A stretch of DNA of 64,000 nt from Aquimarina algiphila (GCF_007489275.1 NZ_VLNR01000001.1:108501-172500), one strand, 5' to 3'; positions 35,968-45,171 are shown, counted from the stretch's first letter. The notes: generated by a model not told the origin, from the sequence alone. A program made the numbers and translations.

Positions 35968-36696
35968 TTATGCTTTTGAAAGAATAAAATCTTCTAATTG
36001 TTTTAAACTAATTCTATTTTCATAAATAGCTTTTCCTATTATGGTTCCTTCACAACCAAGTGTTGCAAGTTTTGGTAATTCATCAAATGTAGAAATCCCA
36101 CCAGAAGCAATTAATTTAAGATCATTCGTTTCTTTTAATATCCTTTCATACAAATCAAACGAAGGTCCCTGAAGCATTCCATCTTTACTAATATCAGTAC
36201 AAATTACATAACTCACATTTTCTTTTTGATATGCAGTAATAAAAGGAATCAATTCTTTATCACTTTCTTCCAACCACCCACTAACGGCTATTTTTTCGTT
36301 ATTAGCATCTGCTCCTAAAATTATTTTATCGGCGCCAAACTTAACTATCCAAGAAATAAATGTTTCTGGATCCTTAACAGCAATACTACCTCCTGTAATT
36401 TGGTTAGCACCACTATCAAAAGCAATTCTAAGGTCATTATCTGTTTTTAACCCTCCTCCAAAATCAATCTTTAAGTTTGTTTTGGATGCGATTTGTTCTA
36501 AAACCTTATGATTTACAATATGTTTTGACTTTGCTCCATCCAGATCTACCAAATGTAAATATTCAATCCCATGCGCTTCAAACTCTTTGGCTACTTCTAA
36601 CGGGTTTTCATTATATATTTTCTTAGTGTTATAATCTCCTTTTGAAAGACGAACACATTTTCCGTCAATAATATCTATTGCTGGTATTATTCTCAT
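35968..36696 (-). CDS. hisA: ProFAR isomerase
   Basis: A 242-residue (beta/alpha)8 barrel that isomerises ProFAR to [25 protein letters not shown] carries catalytic Asp8, and [14 protein letters not shown] the second catalytic Asp. Full length. Confidence 0.97.
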   Translation of the reverse strand: MRIIPAIDIIDGKCVRLSKGDYNTKKIYNENPLEVAKEFEAHGIEYLHLVDLDGAKSKHIVNHKVLEQIASKTNLKIDFGGGLKTDNDLRIAFDSGANQITGGSIAVKDPETFISWIVKFGADKIILGADANNEKIAVSGWLEESDKELIPFITAYQKENVSYVICTDISKDGMLQGPSFDLYERILKETNDLKLIASGGISTFDELPKLATLGCEGTIIGKAIYENRISLKQLEDFILSKA

Positions 36697-36733
36697 TGGT
36701 TATTTTATGGTTATAAGTGCATAGTACAAAGTA

Positions 36734-37089
36734 TTAAGTTTTTTCAATACTCCTTTGAAGTGAATAATTCATCTTCTTAATTTCTGCACATAAGTTTAAC
36801 AATTTTTCTACTTTATCTTTTGATGTAAATTTTAGTCTTATAACTAAAATTAATTGAGTTTCTAGTTCTGTAGTAGAACCATTTGCTATACTTAAAAAAC
36901 GAATAAACTCTTTATTAGAATTCCTACCAGCTCCTTCTGCAATATTTGATGGTATAGAAACACTACATCTTTTTATTTGAGATATTAATCCAAATTTCTC
37001 CTCATCTGGTATTTTTTTGTTAAAGCATATACTTCTTCCACCAATTCCATTGCTTTATTCCATATTTTTAATTCTTGATATTTATTCAT
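36734..37089 (-). pseudogene. frameshifted four-helix-bundle protein gene (S23/IVS-like)
   Basis: From the ATG at 37089 the frame reads MNKYQELKIWNKAMELVEEV, typical of the 'four helix bundle' family related to 23S rRNA intervening-sequence proteins. It breaks in a run of seven A (minus strand, 37012-37018 complement) and stops 12 codons later. One added A restores a frame running IPDEEKFGLISQIKRCSVSI, then IPSNIAEGAGRNSNKEFIRF (the family hallmark) to a stop at 36734, about 118 residues in all. So it is either decayed, a sequencing error in a homopolymer, or a slippery site. It sits inside the his operon between hisH and hisA. Confidence 0.8.
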
Positions 37090-37136
37090 TTAAATCTAAT
37101 AACACCAAAATAAAACTTATAATTACTTTATACTAT

Positions 37137-37721
37137 TTACTTGATACTAAGAAAATTCAAAAGAATTTTCTCTCCTACAACACTACTCTTTTCAGGATGA
37201 AACTGAGTTCCATAAAAATTATTCTTATGTAAAGCTGTACTATACTTTATTCCGTACTGAGTTTCTGCAATCGTATCTTTTGTTATAGGCGCATAATAAC
37301 TATGTACAAGATAAATATGTTCATTTTCTTTAACACCTTCAAATAAAGGTGAGTCCAGGTTTTCAATTTGATTCCATCCTATTTGTGGTACTTTGACTTC
37401 ATTATTAAAACGAACTACATCTGTATCAAAAATACTTAATCCTTGTGTATTACCTTCTTCTGTATATCTGCACATAAGCTGCATTCCTAAACAAATCCCT
37501 AATACAGGCTGTTTGAGTTCTGGCACTAAATTATCCAACCCTGAAGCTCTAAGCTTCTGCATTGCGCTACTCGCTTCTCCTACTCCAGGAAAGATCACTT
37601 TATCTGCTGATTTGATCTCTTGTGGATCATCACTTAACAGAGCTTCGTATCCTAATCGTTGAATTGCAAATTTTATAGATTGAATATTTCCTGCCCCGTA
37701 GTTTATAATTACTATTTTCAT
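37137..37721 (-). CDS. hisH: imidazole glycerol phosphate synthase glutaminase subunit
   Basis: A 194-residue class I glutamine amidotransferase from the ATG at 37721 (MKIVIINYGAGNIQSIKFAI). Nucleophile Cys in PVLGICLGMQLM, and the His/Glu pair in FYGTQFHPEKS. The frame stays open 29 codons further upstream, but that stretch is the translation of a palindromic intergenic repeat (SFWRRPESI ... IPAYAGMTD) and should not be annotated as protein. Confidence 0.96.
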   Translation of the reverse strand: MKIVIINYGAGNIQSIKFAIQRLGYEALLSDDPQEIKSADKVIFPGVGEASSAMQKLRASGLDNLVPELKQPVLGICLGMQLMCRYTEEGNTQGLSIFDTDVVRFNNEVKVPQIGWNQIENLDSPLFEGVKENEHIYLVHSYYAPITKDTIAETQYGIKYSTALHKNNFYGTQFHPEKSSVVGEKILLNFLSIK

Positions 37722-37728
37722 TAGATCT

Positions 37729-37806
37729 GTCATTCCGGCGTAGGCCGGAATCTTTTTAATTAAAACTTTTACTTTTTTTATAGATTCCGGCCTACGCCAG
37801 AATGAC
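37729..37806. repeat. palindromic intergenic repeat, copy 1 (hisB-hisH gap)
   Basis: 78 bases with 24-base inverted arms, GTCATTCCGGCGTAGGCCGG(AATC) and GATTCCGGCCTACGCCAGAA(TGAC), with one mismatch, around a 30-base AT-rich spacer that begins TTTTTAATTAAAACTTTTA. G+C-rich arms contrast with the surrounding DNA. Confidence 0.85.
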
Positions 37807-37817
37807 AAAAGGGTTTA

Positions 37818-38954
37818 TTATAGCATTCCTTTTGTACTGGGTAAAATCATTTTCTCTGGATCACGTTTCACAGCAACTTTAATCGCTTTAGCAAAAGCCT
37901 TAAAAATTGCTTCAATCTTATGATGTTCATTTGTTCCTTCAGCTTTTACATTCAAATTAGCTTTAGCACCATCTGTAAAGGATTTAAAAAAATGAAAAAA
38001 CATTTCTGTTGGCATTTTACCAATCATTTCACGATTAAAATCTGCTTCCCAAACTAACCAGTTGCGACCTCCAAAATCAATAGCTACCTGTGCAAGACAA
38101 TCATCCATCGGCAAACAAAAACCATAACGTTCTATACCCAGCTTACCTCCTAAAGCATCACTAAACACTTCGCCTAGTGCTATTGCTGTATCTTCTATGG
38201 TATGATGTTCATCTACTTCAAGGTCTCCATTCACTTTTACATCCAGGTCCATTTGACCATGTCTTGCAATTTGATCCAACATATGATCAAAAAATTCCAA
38301 TCCAGTAGATATATCACTTTTACCTGTTCCATCCAAGTTCAACTTAATAAAAATGTCTGTTTCATTAGTTTTTCTGGAGATTTCTGCGGTACGATCTTTT
38401 AATTTTAAAAATTCATATATCTTTTCCCAATCGTTATTTTCTAAAGCAATAAAATCATTGAGTTCATCTCGTTTGATTGTAATTTCGTCTGTACCCAGAT
38501 TTGTATTATCATTTATGAAAATACCCTTTGCTCCTAGGTTTTTAGCTAGTTCCATATCTGTAAGACGATCCCCTATTACAAAAGAATTAGCAAGATCATA
38601 ATCTTCTGAAAAATACGCTGTCAATAAACCTGTTCCTGGTTTTCTAGTATTTGCATTTTCATGAGGAAATGTTCTATCCAAAAACACTTTATCAAATACA
38701 ACCCCTTCATTTTCGAAGGATGACATTATAAAGTTGTGAACAGGCCAAAAGGTATCTTCTGGAAATGAATCGGTACCTAAACCATCTTGATTCGTAATCA
38801 TAACCAATTCATAATCTAATTCTTGAGCTATTTTTCCTAAATAGGTAAATGCTTTGGGGTAGAACATCATTTTTTCAAACGCGTCTATTTGTTCATCCAC
38901 AGTCTCTTTGATAATCGTTCCATCACGATCTATAAATAATACTTTCTTTTTCAT
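37818..38954 (-). CDS. hisB: bifunctional histidinol-phosphatase/imidazoleglycerol-phosphate dehydratase
   Basis: A 378-residue fusion. N-terminal HAD phosphatase (1-165) with [15 protein letters not shown] and a [14 protein letters not shown] motif; C-terminal IGPD domain (about 185-378) with the paired metal motifs [30 protein letters not shown] and the C-terminal NEHHKIEA. Both halves appear intact. Confidence 0.96.
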   Translation of the reverse strand: MKKKVLFIDRDGTIIKETVDEQIDAFEKMMFYPKAFTYLGKIAQELDYELVMITNQDGLGTDSFPEDTFWPVHNFIMSSFENEGVVFDKVFLDRTFPHENANTRKPGTGLLTAYFSEDYDLANSFVIGDRLTDMELAKNLGAKGIFINDNTNLGTDEITIKRDELNDFIALENNDWEKIYEFLKLKDRTAEISRKTNETDIFIKLNLDGTGKSDISTGLEFFDHMLDQIARHGQMDLDVKVNGDLEVDEHHTIEDTAIALGEVFSDALGGKLGIERYGFCLPMDDCLAQVAIDFGGRNWLVWEADFNREMIGKMPTEMFFHFFKSFTDGAKANLNVKAEGTNEHHKIEAIFKAFAKAIKVAVKRDPEKMILPSTKGML

Positions 38955-38960
38955 TATTAT

Positions 38961-39039
38961 GTCATTCCAACTTAGTTGGAATCTTTTTTAATTAAACTTT
39001 TAGTTATTATAATGGATTCCGGATCGAATCCGGAATGAC
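38961..39039. repeat. palindromic intergenic repeat, copy 2 (hisC-hisB gap)
   Basis: 79 bases with the same termini GTCATTCC and GGAATGAC and nearly the same spacer (TTTTTTAATTAAACTTTTAG) as copy 1, but different inner arms: ATTCCAACTTAGTTGGAAT on the left and GATTCCGGATCGAATCCGGA on the right, each a palindrome in itself. Fills the gap between hisC and hisB. Confidence 0.85.
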
Positions 39040-39041
39040 AA

Positions 39042-40091
39042 TCACAACTGTTTTAATATTTCAACTAATTTCTCATTTTCTTCTTTTGTTCCTACTGTAA
39101 ATCGTAATGTACTTTCACATAGTGGTTGAGTACTTCGATTGCGTACCACGATCCGTTCTTTAATTAGCTGATCATATCTTTTATTAGCGTCGTCTACTCT
39201 TATCAAAATAAAGTTAGCATCACTACGAAACACTTTTTCTACAAAACTTACTTGTGATAAAGCTTTTTCTAATTCTTTACGCCCTTCTATAATGGTATTT
39301 ACTTCGGTTTTGATCTGATCTTTATCACGTACTCTCTCCAATGCACGTTGTTGAGTTAATTCATTTACATTATAAGGAGGTTTGATTTTATTAAGTATAT
39401 CGATGATCTCTACAGAAGCAAAGCAAACTCCTAAGCGTATACCTGCTAACCCATAGGCTTTAGACAGTGTTTGAGTAACAATAAGGTTGGGATATGTATT
39501 TAGATCTTCCACCCAACTCTTTTTATCTGTAAAATCAATATATGCTTCATCAATAACTACTATTCCTTCAAAACGTTCTAAAATTTGAAGTATACGTCCT
39601 CGATCTATTAAGTTTCCAGAAGGATTATTCGGAGAACATATAAATAGTAATTTTGAATTCCCATTAACGGTATTGAATATCTCTTCTACATTAGGTTGAA
39701 AATCTTCATTTAACAATACTTTCTTTTCTTCTACATTATTTATGTTAGCCAATACAGTATACATACCATATGTAGGAGGTAATGTAATAATGTTATCTAC
39801 TTCTGGTTCGCAGAATGCTCTATATATCAAATCTAAAACTTCATCACTACCATTACCCAAAAGTATGTTCTGGTCAGACACCTTTTTTTGATCTGATAAA
39901 ATTGATTTTAGATTTCTTTGTTGTGGGTCGGGATATCGATTTACTCCATTCTCATATGGGTTCTCATTAGCATCAAGAAAAATCATATCTTGATCAAAAT
40001 CTGTAAATTCATCTCTTGCAGAACTATATGGCTTCAACCCTGCTATATTCTTACGAACTAATTGTGTTATATCAAATTGTTTCTTATTCAT
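39042..40091 (-). CDS. hisC: histidinol-phosphate aminotransferase
   Basis: A 349-residue fold-type I PLP aminotransferase. DANENPYENGVNRYPDPQQR at the N-terminus, LLGNGSDEVLD, SPNNPSGN, and the PLP-lysine motif TQTLSKAYGLAGIRLG. Full length. Confidence 0.96.
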   Translation of the reverse strand: MNKKQFDITQLVRKNIAGLKPYSSARDEFTDFDQDMIFLDANENPYENGVNRYPDPQQRNLKSILSDQKKVSDQNILLGNGSDEVLDLIYRAFCEPEVDNIITLPPTYGMYTVLANINNVEEKKVLLNEDFQPNVEEIFNTVNGNSKLLFICSPNNPSGNLIDRGRILQILERFEGIVVIDEAYIDFTDKKSWVEDLNTYPNLIVTQTLSKAYGLAGIRLGVCFASVEIIDILNKIKPPYNVNELTQQRALERVRDKDQIKTEVNTIIEGRKELEKALSQVSFVEKVFRSDANFILIRVDDANKRYDQLIKERIVVRNRSTQPLCESTLRFTVGTKEENEKLVEILKQL

Positions 40092-40131
40092 TATCTCATG
40101 TCATCCAGAAAACATTCTAAGATGATAGGTT

Positions 40132-41415
40132 TTATTTTAAACTTTCTAATCGCAACGTAACTGCATTTTTATGAGCCTGTAAACCTTCAGCTTCTGCCAT
40201 AAGTTCAATCGCATTTCCTATGGTTTGGATACCTTTTTCAGATATTTTCTGAAAGGTCATTGACTTCATAAAACTATCTAAATTCACACCACTATATTGC
40301 TTCGCATATCCATTTGTAGGTAACGTATGGTTTGTTCCAGAAGCATAATCTCCCGCACTTTCTGGTGTATAATTACCAATAAAAACAGAACCCGCATTTA
40401 CTATTTTATCAATATAAAAGTCTTCATCTTCTACACATACTATAAAATGCTCGGGGCCATATTCATTAATAAGTTCAATAGCCTCCATGTTACTTTCTAC
40501 ATAAATTAATTTTGAATTAGCAATTGCTCCTTCTGCTATTTCTTTTCTTGGCAATACATTGACTTGTTTTATAATCTCTTCTTCTACTTGATCTATCATT
40601 GTTTTTGATGTAGAAACAAGGATCACCTGACTATCTTTACCATGTTCTGCCTGACTCAGTAAATCAGATGCGACAAAGGATGCATTTGCAGTATCATCTG
40701 CTACTACAAGTAATTCACTAGGTCCAGCTGGCATATCTATAGCCACGCCAAACTTAGTCGCTAATTGTTTTGCTACAGTTACAAATTGATTTCCCGGTCC
40801 AAATATTTTATATACTTGTGGAATGGTTTCTGTGCCAAAAGTCATCCCTGCAATCGCCTGAATCCCTCCTACTTTACATATTTTGGTTACACCACAAAGA
40901 TCAGCAGTATACAAAATAGCAGGATGTATTTTTCCTTCTCTATTAGGAGGTGAACATAATACAATCTCTTCACAACCAGCAAGGTTTGCCGGAATGGTTA
41001 ACATTAAAATTGTAGAAAATAATGGTGCCGTTCCTCCTGGAATATATAACCCTACCTTTTGAATCGGTCGCTTTTCTTGCCAACACTCAATACCGACATT
41101 TGTATCTACAGAAATTTTATTTGTCTTTTGTGCAGCATGAAATACGGTAATATTAGATTTAGCTAATTGTATAGCATCCTTTAATTCCTGGCTAACAAGT
41201 TCTTTTGCTTGTTCTATTTCTTCTGAAGAAACCAAAATATTATCAAGTGACACTTGATCAAACTTTTGAGTATATCGATCAACTGCCTGATCTCCTTCTT
41301 TTTTTATTTCATCAAAAACTTGTAAAACAATATCTTCTATATCAGCAACAGTTTGCGTTGGCCTCTTTAAGATTTCTGACCAGGAATTTCTATTTGGATT
41401 GTATATCTTTTTCAT
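40132..41415 (-). CDS. hisD: histidinol dehydrogenase
   Basis: A 427-residue zinc dehydrogenase that catalyses the last two oxidations to histidine. Visible are KVGLYIPGGTAPLFSTILM, GPGNQFVTVAKQ, DMPAGPSELLVVAD, SQAEHGKDSQ and the C-terminal TNHTLPTNGYAKQYSGVN with catalytic/zinc histidines. Full length. Confidence 0.97.
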   Translation of the reverse strand: MKKIYNPNRNSWSEILKRPTQTVADIEDIVLQVFDEIKKEGDQAVDRYTQKFDQVSLDNILVSSEEIEQAKELVSQELKDAIQLAKSNITVFHAAQKTNKISVDTNVGIECWQEKRPIQKVGLYIPGGTAPLFSTILMLTIPANLAGCEEIVLCSPPNREGKIHPAILYTADLCGVTKICKVGGIQAIAGMTFGTETIPQVYKIFGPGNQFVTVAKQLATKFGVAIDMPAGPSELLVVADDTANASFVASDLLSQAEHGKDSQVILVSTSKTMIDQVEEEIIKQVNVLPRKEIAEGAIANSKLIYVESNMEAIELINEYGPEHFIVCVEDEDFYIDKIVNAGSVFIGNYTPESAGDYASGTNHTLPTNGYAKQYSGVNLDSFMKSMTFQKISEKGIQTIGNAIELMAEAEGLQAHKNAVTLRLESLK

Positions 41416-41435
41416 TGCCCTTGTTATTTATCTAA

Positions 41436-42293
41436 TTACAATACCATTTTTTCAATTGGACAAACCAAAATTCCTTCTGCTCCTTCTGCTTTTAACTCAT
41501 CTAAAATATCCCAAAACTTATTTTTTTCTACAACAGTATGGATAGAACTCCATCCTTTCTCTGCCAAAGGCAACACTGTTGGACTCCTCATTCCAGGTAA
41601 TATTTTCACAATATTTTCTATTTTATTATTAGGAGCATTAAGTAATACATATTTAGAATTTCTTGCTTTTAAAACGGCCTTAATTCTAAATTGTAATTTC
41701 TCCAATAACATTCTGTTTTCTTCAGATATCTTAGGCGAGACTGCCAATACTGCTTCAGAAGTAAGCATCACTTCTACTTCTTTTAAGTTATTCTTAAATA
41801 AAGTACTCCCACTAGAAACAATATCGCAAATTGCATCAGCCAAACCAATATTTGGAGCGATCTCGACTGAACCAGAAATTTGGTGTAATTCAGCAGAAAT
41901 TCCTTTTTTATCCAAATAGTCATTAACCGTATTTGGGTATGAAGTAGCAATTCTTTTTCCTTCAAGATCCTGAATAGAATTGTATTCAAAATCTTTTGGT
42001 ACTGCAAGAGAAACTTTACACTTAGAAAAATTAAGGCGTTCTGCAATAGAAATATCTGTCCCTTTTTCTATAAGAACATTTTCTCCTATAATAGCGATAT
42101 CAACAACTCCGTCTCTAAGGTATTGCGGTATATCTCCATTACGTAAAAACATAACTTCCATAGGAAAATTACGTGTTTGAGCTTTTAATTGATCTTTTCC
42201 ATTATCAATGGAAATACCACAGTCTTTTAATATTTTGACAGAATCTTCATTAAGACGTCCACTTTTCTGAATAGCAATTTTAATTTTTGACAT
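41436..42293 (-). CDS. hisG: ATP phosphoribosyltransferase (long form)
   Basis: A 285-residue HisG_L, the committed step of histidine synthesis. It contains IAIQKSGRLNEDSVKILKDC, the PRPP-binding segment DAICDIVSSGSTLFKNNLKE, and the C-terminal ACT-like regulatory domain (about 215-285), which gives histidine feedback inhibition. It is the first structural gene of the operon; a leader peptide and terminator precede it. Confidence 0.96.
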   Translation of the reverse strand: MSKIKIAIQKSGRLNEDSVKILKDCGISIDNGKDQLKAQTRNFPMEVMFLRNGDIPQYLRDGVVDIAIIGENVLIEKGTDISIAERLNFSKCKVSLAVPKDFEYNSIQDLEGKRIATSYPNTVNDYLDKKGISAELHQISGSVEIAPNIGLADAICDIVSSGSTLFKNNLKEVEVMLTSEAVLAVSPKISEENRMLLEKLQFRIKAVLKARNSKYVLLNAPNNKIENIVKILPGMRSPTVLPLAEKGWSSIHTVVEKNKFWDILDELKAEGAEGILVCPIEKMVL

Positions 42294-42344
42294 TTTGTTT
42301 TTGTTGTTGTGTCTAATCAGTTCGAAAAAAGTTTTATGAAAACA

Positions 42345-42377
42345 AAAAACCCGTTTGAACTGCTCAAACGGGTTTTT
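42345..42377 (-). terminator. his attenuator terminator
   Basis: Minus strand AAAAACCCGTTTGA-GCAGT-TCAAACGGGTTTTTT: 9 G/C-containing pairs extended by A-T pairs, 5-base loop, T-run immediately after. It lies 51 bases before the hisG start and 30 bases after the leader-peptide stop, the layout of a transcription attenuator. Confidence 0.88.
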
Positions 42378-42406
42378 ATTATATGATTACTTATACACAT
42401 ATCAAC

Positions 42407-42463
42407 TTACCACGCTTGTGCGAGAATGTAAGAATGATGATGATGTAAAAGAATGTTTTTCAT
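42407..42463 (-). CDS. hisL: histidine operon leader peptide
   Basis: An 18-codon frame MKNILLHHHHSYILAQAW, with four consecutive His codons (CAT) at positions 7-10. It lies upstream of the his operon and directly before an intrinsic terminator. Stalling of the leading ribosome at the His run when charged tRNA-His is scarce would be expected to prevent terminator formation, as in enterobacterial hisL. Too short for routine gene calling. Confidence 0.88.
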   Translation of the reverse strand: MKNILLHHHHSYILAQAW

Positions 42464-42638
42464 TTTTCTATTTAAATACTTTGCGAATTTATAAAAAATT
42501 ATTTTTTCTGAAATGCATTTCAACTTATTTTTTTGAGGTTCATCTTTTTTCAGTCTATAAATCACTAGATTTTAAGATTTTAAATAGGATCATAATAAAC
42601 ATTTTTATAAATTTAAGTAACTAACTAATCAACAATTT
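42464..42638. other. AT-rich region between his leader and the OmpA-family gene
   Basis: Divergent promoter region for the his leader (minus) and the gene at 42639 (plus). I see no consensus TAnnTTTG box; TAAATTCG near 42483-42490 (minus) is a one-mismatch candidate about 20 bases before the leader ATG. Confidence 0.3.
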
Positions 42639-43565
42639 ATGAAAGGCTTATTTTCATTCCTCTTTTTTTTACTATTCGCATGGCTAGGAATATGGTGGTA
42701 TTATTCTTGTGATTGGTGTGCTAAAAATCTAGATAAAGATACTGTTATTGTTAAAGACGAAATAGATTCTGAAGCAGATGCGCTTGCCAAAAAAGCCTAT
42801 GAAGACAGTATTGCCAATCTTAACAATTCCCAAGTTGGTTTATTTGCAAAAGACAATAAAAATCAAGAAGTATTTAGATATTATGAAAACTTCAGAATTA
42901 ATAATGGTAATGGTAATGTTCATATCCCAAGTACTCTTGAAGGTTTTGACAGTCAAGTAGCAAATTATCTAGGCAAACATCAGGATCAAGAGCTTGTAAT
43001 AACCGGTTTAGAAAACTCTATTGATATTGAAGACACTAGTAAACTTGGAATCTCCAGAGCAAATTTCATCAAAGATATTCTTGTCAGCGCTGGAGTTAAT
43101 GCTAATCGTATTGTAATTAAAACCGAATTAAAGGAATATACATATAATGATGATGGCACATACAACGGAGGTATTCTTTTAAATTTTGGAGACCTGGATA
43201 CATCCAGACTTGAAGAAGTAGAAAAAAGTATCGCTAACAGAACATTATACTCCAGTTTTGCTCAAAAAACATTTCAACCTGATGCTACGTTATCTAATTA
43301 TGCTTTGGAACTTAAGAGCTATTTAGAAAAATACCCTAACAAAACAGTTTCTATTATTGGACACACAGATAATGTCGGAGAAAAAGAGGCTAATTTATGG
43401 TTTGGTCAACAGCGAGCTAATAATGTAAGAGATTATCTCATTTCTCAAGGTATTTCAAAAGAAAAAATCAAAGCTTCTTCTCAAGGGGAATCCAACCCTA
43501 TTGCTGTAAATGACAGTGAGGAAAACAAAGCAAAAAACAGACGAATAGAAATAACCGTAAACTAA
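42639..43565 (+). CDS. OmpA-family protein
   Basis: A 308-residue protein with an N-terminal hydrophobic segment (about 3-20) and two OmpA-like modules: a degenerate one (about 75-190, RINNGNGNVHIPSTLEGFDS ... LGISRANFIKDILVSAG) and a canonical C-terminal one (about 200-308, SFAQKTFQPDATLSNYALEL ... IGHTDNVGEKEANLWFGQQR, AKNRRIEITVN). The second should bind peptidoglycan. It lies 13 bases before the helix-hairpin-helix membrane gene and is probably co-transcribed with it. Confidence 0.85.
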   Translation: MKGLFSFLFFLLFAWLGIWWYYSCDWCAKNLDKDTVIVKDEIDSEADALAKKAYEDSIANLNNSQVGLFAKDNKNQEVFRYYENFRINNGNGNVHIPSTLEGFDSQVANYLGKHQDQELVITGLENSIDIEDTSKLGISRANFIKDILVSAGVNANRIVIKTELKEYTYNDDGTYNGGILLNFGDLDTSRLEEVEKSIANRTLYSSFAQKTFQPDATLSNYALELKSYLEKYPNKTVSIIGHTDNVGEKEANLWFGQQRANNVRDYLISQGISKEKIKASSQGESNPIAVNDSEENKAKNRRIEITVN

Positions 43566-43578
43566 ATACACAACAACT

Positions 43579-44097
43579 ATGTTAGATTTTATACATGAGG
43601 CAAACTGGTGGTGCTTATTACTTTTATTGTTTTTAGCATTTTTACTTGGGTGGCTTTTATCAAAATGGTCTCTTAAAAATAAATATAAAAAAGCATTAGA
43701 CGAATGTGAAAGAAAAAATACACTACTTAAAAACTCTAATCATGAAAAAGCAAATTCTACTTTTTCTAATTCAGGCGACACCGATAACGGAATCAAAGCA
43801 GTTAAAACTAGGGATCATGGTGGTGTAGCTGTAACAAATGGAGGAGCTCCTCCAAAATTAAATTTTGATAGTTTTGGTACCGCAGATGCATCAGAAAAGG
43901 ATGATTTAAAACTCATCAGTGGTGTTGGTCCATTTATTGAAGAAAAATTAAACAGCATTGGTATCTATACTTTCGATCAAATTAGTAAATTTACCAAAGA
44001 GGATATTGACACAGTAACGGCACTTATTCAATTTTTTCCTGGAAGAATTGAAAGAGACAATTGGTCAAAACAAGCTAAAAAATTAAAAGAAAAATAG
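43579..44097 (+). CDS. membrane protein with C-terminal helix-hairpin-helix domain
   Basis: A 172-residue protein with one transmembrane helix near the N-terminus (about 10-30, CLLLLLFLAFLLGWLLSKW), a basic linker and a C-terminal HhH module (about 112-170, DDLKLISGVGPFIEEKLNSI ... YTFDQISKFTKEDID) of the type found as a C-terminal extension of ribosomal L21 and NADH dehydrogenase-like proteins in Bacteroidetes. Such modules bind nucleic acid or protein partners; the role here is unknown. Confidence 0.75.
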   Translation: MLDFIHEANWWCLLLLLFLAFLLGWLLSKWSLKNKYKKALDECERKNTLLKNSNHEKANSTFSNSGDTDNGIKAVKTRDHGGVAVTNGGAPPKLNFDSFGTADASEKDDLKLISGVGPFIEEKLNSIGIYTFDQISKFTKEDIDTVTALIQFFPGRIERDNWSKQAKKLKEK

Positions 44098-44125
44098 TAA
44101 CCACTAACCATTTTACTATTTAAAT

Positions 44126-44158
44126 AAGGCCTTCATAATCATATTTTATGAAGGCCTT
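44126..44158. terminator. bidirectional intrinsic terminator
   Basis: AAGGCCTTCATAA and TTATGAAGGCCTT, a perfect 13-bp stem with a 7-base loop, between the convergent genes ending at 44097 and 44169. Confidence 0.85.
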
Positions 44159-44168
44159 TCATATAGTA

Positions 44169-45095
44169 TTATTCTTCTACATCGTCACTCCAGGCAACTG
44201 AAGACATTTTCCATTCATCATTCATTTTTATGAATTGAATTGTTTTCATCCCGCGTCCAACAAAATCAACTCCATTCAATACCCCTGATTTTTGATAGAA
44301 ACTAAATCTTTGTGCTACATTTCCATATATCTCAGTTGTAGACGAGATTTCATATTCTTCAAAATCAATGAGGGTACCATCATTCAACATTTTTTCTCTC
44401 GGAGTAATGAATTCATTTAATTTGAAAATTTCAGGTTTCCCATGGGTATTACTTATCAATATTCCTTCTGGAATAAATATTCTCTCAATATCTTTTACTC
44501 TAGGAGTTCTCCTATTCGTATTTGTAAATACCTCAAAAAAAGTAGTTGTTAATTTGTTAATCTCCTTTTCATCATTTTTATAATTAGATTCAGAAAAAAA
44601 GAGAACACTATCGTCATCTGACAGTTTCATCGTTTTCTCAAAACAGAGTCCAATTTTGTTCAACAATTTAATTGAAGCGATATTACCTGGATCTGTTATA
44701 GCCACAATTCTATCAAGGTTTAATACCAGTTTTGAATATTGCATTGTTGCACTTGCTATTTCAAACCCATAACCTAATCCAGAATATTCTGGTAACATTG
44801 CAAAACCTATATCTATATCTTCTAAGGTCTCTCTATTTACCAATCCACACATGCCTATCGGGATGTTTGTATTCTTCAATAGAACTTTCCATAAACCAAA
44901 TCCATATTGCTCATAACTATGTATGGGACCATTTTTTAGATATTCTATGGCATCTTCATCAGTTTTTACATTTCTATCTCCAATATATTTTAACCAATTT
45001 GGAGAATTAACCAATTCTATGATAAAATTAGCATCCTCTAAACCAAACTCATAAAGACAAAGTCTTTGAGTTTCTAGTATTTTTTTTGTTTGCAT
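44169..45095 (-). CDS. GNAT N-acetyltransferase fused to NTF2-like domain
   Basis: A 308-residue two-domain protein. Residues about 5-170 form a RimJ/RimL-type GNAT acetyltransferase (ILETQRLCLYEFGLEDANFI, IGFAMLPEYSGLGYGFEIAS with the acetyl-CoA loop, DPGNIASIKLLNKIGLCFEK). Residues about 185-308 form an NTF2/SnoaL-like domain (KLTTTFFEVFTNTNRRTPRV ... GVDFVGRGMKTIQFIKMNDE). The C-terminal part resembles stand-alone DUF4440-like proteins. The fusion is unusual; the acetyl acceptor is unknown. Confidence 0.8.
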   Translation of the reverse strand: MQTKKILETQRLCLYEFGLEDANFIIELVNSPNWLKYIGDRNVKTDEDAIEYLKNGPIHSYEQYGFGLWKVLLKNTNIPIGMCGLVNRETLEDIDIGFAMLPEYSGLGYGFEIASATMQYSKLVLNLDRIVAITDPGNIASIKLLNKIGLCFEKTMKLSDDDSVLFFSESNYKNDEKEINKLTTTFFEVFTNTNRRTPRVKDIERIFIPEGILISNTHGKPEIFKLNEFITPREKMLNDGTLIDFEEYEISSTTEIYGNVAQRFSFYQKSGVLNGVDFVGRGMKTIQFIKMNDEWKMSSVAWSDDVEE

Positions 45096-45171
45096 GCTAC
45101 TCTATAATTAAGCTGAACTATATTTTAATATAATTCAGAATCCTTCTATCTATTATAACTTTAAATAAAAA

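Noticed and set aside
40088..40131. Possible further copy of the his-operon repeat in the hisD-hisC gap (ATGTCATCC...)
   Set aside because: Only a few bases resemble the terminus; no spacer or inverted arms, so not counted.
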